In this document: positions 47,196 to 58,076 of the stretch, piece after piece | How positions within the stretch are numbered: position 1 is the first letter of the stretch | Layout: each line of letters begins with the position of its first letter | From: Pontederia crassipes | Taxonomy: Eukaryota > Streptophyta > Magnoliopsida > Commelinales > Pontederiaceae | Direction: 5' to 3' | Assembly (NCBI GenBank): GCA_030549335.1 | Contig: CM060183.1 | Coordinates: forward strand, 25,556,552 to 25,620,551 | Length of the DNA: 64,000 nucleotides | Made by a program: the position numbers and the translations under genes | Notes under the pieces: generated by a model | The model's database searches: none | What the model saw: the letters and a program-made list of their open reading frames with translations, nothing else | Told to the model about the DNA's origin: nothing

Positions 47196-48489
47196 CACTA
47201 AGAAAATTGAGATTTTTCGATGGGCCGTTTCCGACGGATAGAAATTCGTCGCAATTTACGACGGATAGTAATCCGCCTGAATTTTCGACGGTCACAATCG
47301 TCGGAAATGAAAATAATAAATTATATAATTTATTATATTATTATTTTATTTTTCGACGATTAGGAACGTCGAAAGTTTCGACGGATATCCATCCGTCGCA
47401 ATTTCTGACAGTCCTGACCGTCGATAAATGAAAAAAATATAATATAAGGAGTATTTTATTAATATAATTAGCGATAGTTCAAATCGTCATAATTTCCGAC
47501 GGTTCTAACCGTCGGTAAGTGAAAAATAATATAATATAAAAAGTTTTTTTATTAATCTAATTAGCGATAGTCCCAGCGACGGTCTGGACCGTCAGTAAAT
47601 TAAAAAATAAATATTATATATATGCCGCGGAGACTGAGACATATAATCAAATAATTTTTTACGATCTCGACCGTCAGTAACTTTAAAAATAATTAAATAT
47701 CATATATATATTATTAATATTTGCTTAGTTTTCGACGGTGGTAATTAAAAAATCACTCTCCCGCTGCTTTTTTTTCTTTTTCCCGCTGCTTTTATTATTA
47801 TTATATATATATCCACTCTCTATCTTCACTTTCTATTTCTTTACCTCTCTCCTCTCTCTCTCCCTCTCCTATTTTTCCGACGACACTCTCCCTCCCAGAC
47901 GACGACCCTCTCCCATCGGCGACCCCCTCCCCCCTCTCTCTCCCGCGGCCAGATCCGGCCGATCTGGCCCTCGCGGCCGGATCTGGCCGCGGGGGCCGGG
48001 TCCAATCGTTGGTGGTCGGATCTTGCCGCAGGCCGCGGGGGTCGGATCCGGTCGTGGGCGGCCGGATATGGTCGCTGGGGCCGGATCCAGCCGCGGGTGG
48101 CCGGATTGGCTGCCTGGCGGCTGGATCTGGCCACTGCCGTCGGATCGGCTGCTGGCGGCCGGCTAATTTTTTTTATATTAAAATTTTTTTTGTGACGGTT
48201 GCGACCGTCGAAAGTTTTGATGGTCGCGATGACCGCCGAAAGTTTCGACGATTGGGACGACCATCGAAAGTTTCGACGATCGCGGTCGTCGAAAGTATCG
48301 ACGGTTTCGACTACCGTCGGTCGCCAGACTTCCGTCGATTTTTTCCAATCGTCAAAAATTGATTTGCGATGATCATTTTTTTGACGTATTGGTTCCGTCG
48401 AATAACCCGTCGAAAATCGTCATTTTTTATGATTTTTGAGAAATTACAGACGGTTTGGACCGTCTGTAATTTCCGCTTTTCTTGTAGTG
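47196..48489. mobile_element. Small non-autonomous CACTA transposon with target duplication
   Basis: A 1,294-bp element starts CACTAAGAAAATTG and ends TTTTCTTGTAGTG, flanked by the 3-bp repeat CTA (47193-47195 and 48490-48492), the duplication length of CACTA transposases. Both subterminal zones are filled with CCGTCGG and CGACGGTT motifs in both orientations, plus a hairpin (ATTACAGACGG...CCGTCTGTAAT) near the right end. The centre (about 47860-48170) is a CT-rich leader followed by GC-rich GGATC(T/C)GG repeats. No transposase. Confidence 0.88.
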
Positions 48490-48705
48490 CTAAAAGACCA
48501 AGGATATGCAAGAGGAGCATGACAATGCACTATTACCAAAAATTTTTTGTTATTTGGTTCTAAAAATCCCTTTTCTTTCTTCATCCACTTTTTGCCTGGA
48601 TCTAACCAGAGTTCGCGGTGGTGGAATAGGGTCTTCTCACAAGGCAGTAGGAACAATGAGTCCTGAGAGAAAAATATCCACACAAATTTAGTACGAGGAA
48701 CTCGT

Positions 48706-49392
48706 TGTTGGATCATAATTTCAACATTGAGTTTAATATGAAATAATTATACAATTAAAAGTTGTTAAAATATATTAAAACTCAAATAAAATGATCAAAG
48801 TATTCATGGACATATTCATTAATATAAAATGATATGAAATTATATGTGTAGAGGCAAAAAAAGTATATATACCATAAGGTTAAAGAGTGTATATATACCA
48901 AAAAGATGTATAAAGTTTAATAGATGTATATATATACCAAAAGGTATATAAAGTTTAAATGTGTATATATTTTCATATACTAAAATATGCATGAGGATAA
49001 AAGGGTATATACATCATGAACAAAAAGTGCACTAACGTCAAAAGATATATACGAAGATCAAAGGGTGCATTTGAATTCTTTTTTATAGGTGAAAATTCAA
49101 ATCCCTTATACCCATTATAAATAGATGGTCACGGTCCCTAAAACACACAATGAAATCTATTTGATGAAAAGTTCTTCTTTTACATTCCTCATTCGTGTTA
49201 AGAATAATAAATTTTTTGGTGTCATTTTGGAAGTCCATTCCATCAAGTGTTCGTCAACATAAAAAATTGATGGAAAACTTGTTCGTGATTGAAAGAGAGT
49301 GATGTATGACTATAAGTTTCCGCATTCAGTTTATTAAGTTTTTTTAATAATTTGTCATGATCCGATTTAGTTTTGTTATTTCAGTTCTTTCA
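48706..49392 (+). repeat. Left LTR of the non-autonomous element
   Basis: It starts TGTTGGATCATAATTTCAAC and ends TTCTTTCA. It shares long stretches with 50691-51373, such as AAATAAAATGATCAAAGTAT and GTCATTTTGGAAGTCCATTC. Confidence 0.85.
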
Positions 49393-49393
49393 A

Positions 49394-49407
49394 TTGGTAT
49401 GAGAGCC
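49394..49407 (+). other. Primer-binding site (tRNA-Met type)
   Basis: TTGGTATGAGAGCC directly follows the left LTR. It is one base away from the usual TGGTATCAGAGC of plant copia elements. Confidence 0.75.
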
Positions 49408-49977
49408 TACATGATTGAATTATTAGGAAAGATCAGTTTTTTGTATGAACATATACTTTTGATTTTCTTCCGTTCTTTCATATGTGATCCATAATTTTTT
49501 TGAATGGTATTAAATATGCTCATAGAATAACTTCATTCACTCAATCACACTTTTAATATTAAGTGAACGGATAATGTTAAATAAATCTAAATTATCATTA
49601 GGTCTCTTTCATATACAAGATTAGAATGTTCATTCTTTTCTTTCTTGAAGATTTATTTGATGAATACTTTATGGATGAATATTTTGTCTGTTAACATCAT
49701 CCTGCGCACCATGCATGAATATAATAAAAGTATGAATAATTATTGATTGGGAATCCATTTGTGATTTATCACTATCTTATTGTGATAAAATGGTGAAGAA
49801 TAAGTATTGGACAATTATACATATTTTGAAAAAAGATTATTATTGCACAATATGTTACCAAAGTAGCAACTTTTGTATAATTTAATTTACCTCAAAATAC
49901 AAGCAGTGATCTACATGTTATTAATTAAATATTAGATAGCTTAAAGGAGGCTTAATATTTGAATTGGTGATATATAG

Positions 49978-50398
49978 TATCAAGGTAATAATTTGTGCTA
50001 ATTATTTAGTATTACATGTGAATAATAAATTAGTCCAAAGAAAAATTTATTATTCGATATGTTATTTTATTATCAATTTACTATCATGAGAAGATATCAT
50101 CTATAAGTTAGTATTTTTTTAAAAAACTAAATACTAATGTTGTGTTGATGTTTTGAAATGGTGTTTGTCCATACTTATATTTTGTTATTGTATCACGAGA
50201 ATAATTTGTGATGATTATTTGGTATTACATGTGAGTAATAAATTGACACAAAGGAAAAACTTATTATTCGATATGTTATTTTATTATCAAATTATTACTA
50301 TTAGAAGATGTCACTTACAAGTTAGTATTTCTGTCCAAAGACTGAATATTAATATTGTGCCAATGTCTTGCAATGAGATTTGTTCATACTTAAATTTT
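49978..50398 (+). repeat. 211-bp tandem duplication inside the LTR element
   Basis: Copies start GTATCAAGGTAATAATTTGT (49978) and GTATCACGAGAATAATTTGT (50189). They share TTATTATTCGATATGTTATT and later phrases. The copies are diverged. Confidence 0.8.
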
Positions 50399-50690
50399 GT
50401 TATGGCTTAATTTGGTATTTATGACTTAAATTATTATGATTTCCTCTTCATTCACTTTCCGTATTTGTTAGTAATATCAACATGAACATCAAGTCCATTA
50501 TCATGCATAATGACACAAATTTTAAGACATGGCAATAGAGTATTAATATCACTCTCAAAGCCATGATTTTGGACTATGTTTTGAGAATTACCAAACCCGC
50601 TAAATTACTAATAAGAGTATCTCTAGTGAAATTATTGAGATGTGATAGAAAAGTGACAAAAATATTTAATTAAGGGTGTCATTAAAAGAT

Positions 50691-50896
50691 ATTTGGAACA
50701 TAATTCCAACATTGGGTTTAATATGAAAATAATTATACAATTAAGGATTGTCAATATATTAAGGCCCAAATAAAATGATCAAAGTATTTATGGACATATT
50801 CATTAATATAAAATGATATGAAATTATATTAGAGACCAAAAAGTATATATAACAAAAGGTTAAAGGGTGTATGTATATACCAAAAGATGTATAAAG

Positions 50897-50937
<41 letters not shown>

Positions 50938-51373
50938 TTAAAGGTGTGTATGTTTTCATATGCTAAAATATGGGTGAGGATAAAAGGGTATATACATCAT
51001 GAACAAAAGGTGCATTAATGTCAAAAGACATATATGGAGATCAAAGTGTGTTTGAATTCTTTTTTATGGGTGAAAATTTAAACCTCTTGTGCCTATTATA
51101 AATAGATGGTTACGGTTCTTAAAACACACAACAACTTATTTGAAATTTATTTGGTGAAATGTTCGCATTTCCCATTCGTGCTAAGAAGAATAAATTTATA
51201 TGGTGTCATTTTGGAAGTCCATTCTATCAAGTGTTCGTCAACATAAGAAATCGATGGATAACTTGTTCGTGATCGAAAGAGAGCGATGGATGACTGTAAG
51301 TTTTCGCATTCAATTTATTAAGTTTTAATGATTCGTCAAGATCCAATTTAGTTTTGTTATTCCGGTTCTTTCA
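50691..51373 (+). repeat. Right LTR of the non-autonomous element
   Basis: Matches the left LTR throughout. It carries an additional TA microsatellite at about 50898-50932 that the left copy lacks. It ends TTCTTTCA before CTCAT. Confidence 0.85.
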
Positions 51374-51378
51374 CTCAT

Positions 51379-53000
51379 TACTAGTTTGGAGGATTCTTGA
51401 TTCTAGAAAGGGATTCAATAAGCATATGGAGTATGGTTTAACAAGTAACCAAGTGAGAGCTTAAGGATAATCCATTAAGATGTTATTCGTGTTGGATCCT
51501 GGTCCACATTTTAAATGTGTCATGATAAATGAAGCAGCAAATAAATATATGCTCATGATCATTTTCATGTTTTGTTTATATTGAACTAACATTTGGTCTT
51601 TAAACTTAAGTTGTTACTCCATGAAAATCTTAGCACAATATTCCATTGTAGGTGAAATCGTTTGATTAGACAAATCATGTAATTGGAATACTTCGAACCA
51701 ATACATTAACCCGGAGGACTTAAATAACTTGGCAAAATAACTTGAAGCCGCCTAAAAATGCCAACAACAACTGCAAATTGTGTTACACATTCAAGGAACG
51801 CAATTGGGTCAACAATATGGAGACGAATAATACTAACTTCATTTTAAATTCTTTCACCAATCAGTCACTATCTATATTTCAATTTAATAAGAATATCACA
51901 GCTCTAGGATGAACTTGAATGGGTGATAGTATTTTTTACTACATGTCGAAAATTTGGCGTTGGAGGAATGATGTCATCTTCAATCTAGCTAGTGTTTAAG
52001 CATCCAAAAAATTCAGTAGAAGACATCTCACATTGTACCTTTAGCTTCTTCCTTGTGGAAAGATGGAAGTTGTAACCTTGGAAGATCCAAACACTAGATT
52101 CGATCAAACACAATAATCTTGGAAGTTTCACTATGACATCCAAAAGATCCTGAGGTATAAAGTGGATGTTTTATTCCATGATCACATGTGCAATTGGCTA
52201 GAGGCTAGCTAAACTAGCATTGGATATAGAACTGAAAGCTATCTATTTAATTAACTATGGTTGACACAATTGAATAGCGAAGTTGTGTCATGTAATCATT
52301 GGGTGCTAACTACGTTAATCACATATGATTAAATATATTAATATTATATTATGCGATAATTTTATGTCATGATATATATATATATGTATATATATGTTAA
52401 AGTGAAAGGTCCAATTTTAGATACCAAAGTGCAGACGAAATTTGTCTAAGTCATGAAACAATGATTTTAAAAATATTAAAATTAAGAAAAATAAAGTTCC
52501 GGCAATTGTTTTCCTATGTTAATGTATGATACATATGATTTTTAATAATTTTTAGGTAAAGTCTTCGTTAGGTTAAATGATACCGCAAAATCGAAAAAAA
52601 AAATGATCGATTTTTTTCTTCGGACAAAAAATCGAATTTCAATTCCTATGGAATTTTATTTTATAAATATTTGTATTTGAATTCATTAGTTTCTTATTTA
52701 TATGTAATGTCTTAATTTTTTATTACATTATTTTATTTTTTACATTTGAAATTGACTATTCTAACTCGAAAAATGAAACATGTAGAACAAATAAAATTTT
52801 AAAACAATTTAATTATAAATTAAAATTGAGGACTTAAAGTTGGCGCAGGATCCATATAATTTATCGTGAGCTTGATTGTTCTCAAAATTGTGAAGATTGA
52901 TTTTTTTTTTAATTCTCACATCTTCCATTTCTTCCACCTATGTATGGAATGAAACTCGAGCCTAACAATGGGAACTGGCGGCAGAAGGAGGATGAGGTGG
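51379..53000. other. Spacer upstream of the ACR gene
   Basis: AT-rich with no supported gene. A TA repeat lies near 52372-52396. GC content rises sharply from about 52970, where the promoter of the next gene begins. Confidence 0.45.
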
Positions 53001-53015
53001 AGCCTCATCGAGACG

Positions 53016-53023
53016 CACGTGTC
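53016..53023 (+). promoter_or_regulatory. G-box / ABRE-like element
   Basis: CACGTGTC contains the G-box core CACGTG and the ABRE core ACGTGTC. It lies about 130 bp before the TATA box of the ACR gene. Such sites bind bZIP and bHLH factors in abscisic acid or light responses; a role here is inference. Confidence 0.5.
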
Positions 53024-53149
53024 CGCGTGGGCCGCCATCGACCCGCCGCGAGCCCAGGATGACTGTAGATACGCGCCACATGACCCGAATCGACGTCGCA
53101 GCGGTGGCAGATGACTCCAGATTCCTTCCTCTTCGCACCCCGAGACGCC

Positions 53150-53157
53150 TATAAATA
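53150..53157 (+). promoter_or_regulatory. TATA box of the ACR gene
   Basis: TATAAATA in a GC-rich context, about 430 bp before the ATG. Transcription would start near 53180. Confidence 0.65.
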
Positions 53158-53360
53158 CGCATAGAATCTAACAAAGATGCGGTAGTCCCTCCTTGTTGCT
53201 GCCCCCATTGGCTCCCCCGCAAAGGAATAAAATATATATACGGATTTAAAACAAAATTGGTCGAGATGCAGAGATAAGAACAGGGATAACAATCTTCCCG
53301 TTTCTCGATCCGAAACAAGAGCACAAGAGATAAGAATACAGATAGAGATTATCCCCCACG

Positions 53361-53531
53361 GTGAGATCCTGATTATTCTCTGCGGTCGCGCTTTGTTCTT
53401 GTTGTTTCTCGGTCATATGTCTGGACATCGAAATTGTTGGATTCTTGTCGTTTTTTCGTCTCTTGCATGTTTAATGTTATCCATGGACATTCTGATCGAT
53501 TGATCCTCTTTGTGCACTATATATAATGCAG
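53361..53531 (+). other. Probable 5'UTR intron of the ACR gene
   Basis: A GTGAGA donor follows CACG at 53361 and a pyrimidine- and T-rich run ends in AATGCAG at 53531. Splicing would remove 171 bp and leave a compact leader before the ATG at 53583. Inferred from signals only. Confidence 0.45.
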
Positions 53532-53582
53532 TCTGGTTGCTGTGTTAGTTGCTGAGATCGTCGTGCTTTGGGCACTAAAACT

Positions 53583-56500
53583 ATGACGAAGGTAGCGTAC
53601 GGTCCATACTTCGACCCGGACTTCGACTCCATCGTCGAGCGGGTCAATCCAAGGTATCAATCTGTTCACCTCTACGCCATTTCTCTTTCGTTCTTCTTTC
53701 TTCTTTCTTCGCCGGCGCTAATTCGTGGTCGTTTCTTGGATCACGCCAGTGTTTGCATCGACAACGAGACGTGTCAGAAATGCACGCTCATCAAGGTTCG
53801 TTGCCTTCCGTGTCCCACCTTTGGCATTAGGGTTGTTTTTTATTCTTAAGATTGAAGTTATCGATCGCCGCCGGCGAGAGGAGTTAGGGGACGATAGGGT
53901 TTTAGATTCTTGGGGATTCCGGCGATCTCCGGGCAGCAGCTTGGGGCGCCCCGTGGCCTGCGGCTACGGGATCTGCGCGGATTACTGCTGCGATGACAGC
54001 GAGCGCGTGAGCTGTGCCTCGGGAATACATTGACGACCGACCACTTGGCGGAGAGGCCACGGTCCATGTTTTGTCTCGTTTTCCTTCTTTTTCTGCTGTA
54101 AAATTGACAGCTTTGTCTATTTTAGCTATTTTTGTTTCCTTTTTGGTGGCAAGGTTCTTTATGTTTCTATCATTATTCGAGATAATAATTGGTAATAGTA
54201 AATTAGTAACACGATGAAACTATGATGCACGGGTACTTCAATTTTCTCGACGTATTCGTACCGGGTACGTACTCGATATCGGTATTTCATGGGTACTCGT
54301 GGGTATTCGTACCTATAAGTACTCAATAATAAAATAATTTTAAAAAAAATGAGTACTTCAATGGGTACTCGTATCTATGCTATTGGGTATTCCATATCAA
54401 AATTTTGTCAGATAAAATTTTAAAAAAGATAATAAATGATTGATGATCATAGAAACACTAATACTAGAGAGCATGCTACATATGTATTTTGCTACGTTTT
54501 TATCAAATGTGAATAATAAAATATATAGATATTAATAATGAGTAATCATAAGGAGAAAGAAAACTATTAATAATTCTTCATTTAGGCATAATCAGTAAAG
54601 TGAATAATTAATTATTTATTTTGAAAACTTAAACAATACGAAGATATTAGAAATATTATGAAAATTTATTTATATATATATTATATATTTAATATATTAT
54701 CGTACTCGTACCTTAATTTTTTAAAATTTCACGTATCCCGTACCCGTACTCGTATCGTGTATCGGTATCGTATCGTATCCGTACTCTTGCAACATAGGGA
54801 TGAAGGAAAGAAGAAAAATGAGGTGGGCAAATTGGGCGTGGCTGCAGGTTGACAGCGATAACAGGCACGGGATACTGCTGGAGATGGTTCAGCTCCTGAC
54901 CGACCTCGATCTTGTCATCTCCAAGTCCTACATCTCCTCCGATGGCGGATGGCTCATGGATGGTATTCTCCTCTCAATCCTTTGCATTGTGTACCGGATT
55001 TGATTCTTATGTTCAATCGACAGCTCCTGAAAAAAGGATGCGAGATAGGGCTCAAATTTGATGGTATGTTAACTGGTGCAGTGTTCCATGTGACGGATCA
55101 GCTCGGCAGCAAACTGACGGATCCAACACTCATCCGCTACATCCAGCAGGTTTTGTTTCTGTCTGCCTCTTGGAACTTGTAATGAGCTTTCTGTTCGAAT
55201 CGGCAGTGATTTGCATATGGTATGATTACAGTCGTTGGTATCCGGATGCGGGAGCAGAGGCGTCGAGAGGCGAACGGAGGTCAGGACGTGCATGGGCAAG
55301 CTGGTCGGCCCCGGTCACCTGGCATGCGAGTACACCATCTTGGAGATCACGGCAACGGACCGTCCTGGCCTGCTATCCGAGGTCTCGGCGGTGCTGGTCG
55401 AGCTCGACTGCCAGGTGGTGTGCGCCCAGGCGTGGACCCATAACTCCCGGGCTGCAGTCATCCTCTACTTGGTAGAACGGTCCACCGGGATGACGATCGC
55501 CGAACACGACCGGCTGGCTCACATCAAGGAGCAGGTGGACAGCGTCGTCGAGGCGCACCACTGCCCCGATGAAAGATGGCGAGTGGCGGTCGCAGGGCCG
55601 ATGCCCGGGCGAGTCCACACCGAACGCCGGCTGCACCAGCTGATGCGCGAGGACCGGGACTACGAGGCCAACGACGACGGGAGGCGGGGTAACGCGCTTT
55701 CTTATTCATCATCACTGATCTCTCAGCCGCCGTCGAAGATAAAGACTTGGGCGTCGATCGATAGCTTGAGAGATAGAGGTTACTCTGTGGTTAACATCCG
55801 AAGCAGGGACCGTCCCAAGCTTCTGTTCGATACGGTTTGCACGTTGACGGACATGCACTACTCGGTGTTCCATGCCACCATCGGCGCCCATGGACCATTG
55901 GCGTTACAGGTCCGTACAGACGGCAGAAGCTCGATCCGGGGAAGAACCCTTGATCTATTATTGATAACTTTGTGACGTCGACGCTTTTGGATCTTGCAGG
56001 AGTACTATATCCGACACATGGACGGGTACACGTTGGATACGGAAGAAGAGCAGCAGAGGGTCATTCGATGCTTGCTAGCAGCTGTGGAACGAAGAATATC
56101 TCATGTAAGCAGTCCCCTAGATTCGATTCGTTCTCTATTTCTCCTGCAGATGCTGAAAAATCTTCTGGTTTGTTCTTTGAGTGACACTTTGTGGCGTCGA
56201 CTTTGTTGCAGGGCTTAAAGATTGACGTGTGCACCAAGAACCGGTCGGGGCTCCTGTCCGACATCACGCGTGTGCTCCGCGAGCACGGCCTCTCGTTGAC
56301 GAGGGTGGAGTGCGCAACGCGAGGCGAGAGGGCGGTGGGCACGTTCTACGTGACGGACGCTTCGTCGGGCGGCGACGTGGACCCGAGGAGGTTGGAGGCG
56401 CTGCGGGAGGAGATTGGCGAGAGCATCACCGTGAAGGTGAACAATAAATGCCTCGAGTGGGCGCCCTCCAAGAAGAACGGCAACAACGTAGTGGCGTCGC

Positions 56501-56604
56501 GCCCGCATGCAGCTGAAGGCCGCAAAGACTTGGAACAAAACCGCTCAAAATTCTCTCTGGGCAGCCTGCTGTGGTCGCACATCGAGCGGCTCTCGTTTGG
56601 GTGA
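53583..56604 (+). CDS. ACT domain-repeat (ACR) protein, ACR3/ACR4-like
   Basis: Seven exons join in frame: 53583-53653, 53750-53795, 54848-54962, 55082-55149, 55232-55909, 56000-56104, 56212-56604 (1,476 nt, 491 aa), all GT-AG. ACR proteins carry several ACT domains, the small ligand-binding fold known from amino-acid sensing; plant members are regulatory and not enzymes. Visible repeats: residues about 39-80 ([20 protein letters not shown], then VFHVTDQLG), about 130-200 ([19 protein letters not shown]), about 275-325 ([20 protein letters not shown]) and about 362-430 ([19 protein letters not shown]). The start [14 protein letters not shown] and the [14 protein letters not shown] exon are typical of the family. 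The C-terminus ([15 protein letters not shown]) matches the usual ending. At 491 aa it is longer than the 449-aa ACR4 I recall, mainly between the second and third ACT domains. A MITE lies in intron 2. Confidence 0.93.
54220..54797. mobile_element. MITE in ACR intron 2
   Basis: The left end CTATGATGCACGGGTAC and the complement of the right end CTATGTTGCAAGAGTAC match at 13 of 17 positions. The interior is rich in GGTACTCGTA and CGTATCGGTATC phrases near both ends and AT-rich in the centre. No coding. This type of GTATCC/GGATAC-rich element is widespread in plants; the superfamily is not determined here. Confidence 0.65.
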
Positions 56605-58076
56605 AGCGTGGAGTTCTCTGCTACCATATATTACTGCACACCTGATCGAGCGGCGAAGGCGTTCGTTCTGATCGTTCTAGCACACACGCTGTGAATACTA
56701 TTTTTTATTCAAGATTCAAGCTTCTACCTTAGAAACTAGAAAGAGCACATCTTTGTCATACTAATAGAAGTGGTAGACTCTTTTGGCAAATAGAAGTGCT
56801 AGTTTTGAGTTCTGAATCGATAGATTTTATTTTTGAAATTTACTAAAAGTTAGTAACTCATTCCAATAAGGACGTCTAGTGTTAGACAAGCTCGGCCAAA
56901 TGCATTCGTGAGAAAACACTTCTTTATTGCATAAATTTACAAAATTATTATTACGATGTCAACGACGTTCTAGTGATGTAGGTTCAATTTTTTTAATCTT
57001 ATGCCACAATGTAGACTAATCGTTGTCGATTTTCCGTTCCATACGAGACACTTCCGTTTCGATACTCTGATGGCAAAGTTTGATACCCCAAGTTCGAGAT
57101 CTTCAGGATCTTCCTCGTACAGTTTGAACAAGCTGACACGACGCTTTTTAGAAGTTCTTTGTCATAAGATCTGACTCCCACCCCTTTTTATATTCTCGAT
57201 CAGGTCAACGGGGAGTTCATGGCCATCAATGCGTTGACAATGACATTCCTATGGTCAAGTTTATAGTCCAAAAACGTTAACTCTCACGGTGAAATTTGAT
57301 CTTGAAATCACTTGATCTAGCACCACGCCCATATAGAATTATATTGCTATTTGACAAGAGAAAAAAAAGACTAGATGATTCAAGATTGTGGCCACATAAA
57401 GAGCACGAGGTGTGTATGTTAGAGTGCGAACGCGAGATTACATCCAAGGTTTAATCTATTATAGGCTAACTTTCATAAGAAAAGAAAGTAATTTTGAGGG
57501 ACTGAGATACGCCATATCTTCCTCCAATAGAGTCGTCAAATATTAGATAAGTTTAGAGATAAAATAAAACAAATTAAAGAGTCATCTAAAAAAAATCTAA
57601 TATCGCCGCATTCTCTATTCATCATTGTAAATCAATTCAGATATCCGCGTTGACATAAGTAGGCAAATAGATAGTGGCATGCAGAAAAACTAGAGGTCAG
57701 AAAGTATTGTACCCTTCGAAAAGTTAAATTGGAGCTGTCTGAAGAAGAAAATGAAAATTAATGGCACATGAGCATAACATCTGACAAATTCTGAGTGTAG
57801 ATCCAAAAATAATGAAAGAAATACTAGTAGACATGATAACTTTATTTGCACTCATCAATGAGCAATATGTACATAGAATTAAAATGGTCATTACTTGGAA
57901 AGAATATAGAAAAAAGAATTGAAAAGAGCAACAGATTTAACAAACTTTTATGGTACAAACAATTATCCTTTGCAAGGTAGGGAGACCAAAACAACCATTA
58001 GCCACCCTCATTAAAATTAAACTGCCATGTCTGGTACACGAAATGTCGTTTAAGGGAGAAATTTATGGATACATGG
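56605..58076. other. Intergenic region between convergent genes
   Basis: It must hold the 3'UTRs of the ACR (plus) and BSD (minus) genes. No other gene is supported. Confidence 0.5.

Larger units (their letters stand above)
48706..51373 (+). mobile_element. Non-autonomous LTR retrotransposon (copia-like), fossil
   Basis: Two direct repeats of about 685 bp (48706-49392 and about 50691-51373) bound a 1.3-kb interior. Both end in TTCTTTCA. The element is flanked by CTCGT (48701-48705) and CTCAT (51374-51378), a near-perfect 5-bp duplication. The primer-binding site follows the left LTR. The interior has only a gag-like remnant (FKTWQ, about 50525) and no pol, and it is broken. The LTRs differ at many visible positions, so the insertion is not recent. 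A dependent, deleted copia relative is the best reading. Confidence 0.85.

Noticed and set aside
47738-48362. Open frames of 142 and 117 codons with repeated Arg-Ile-Trp-Pro-like phrases
   Set aside because: These are read-outs of the GC-rich repeats in the small CACTA element; the first begins with simple-sequence Phe/Leu runs. No coding signal beyond repeat structure.
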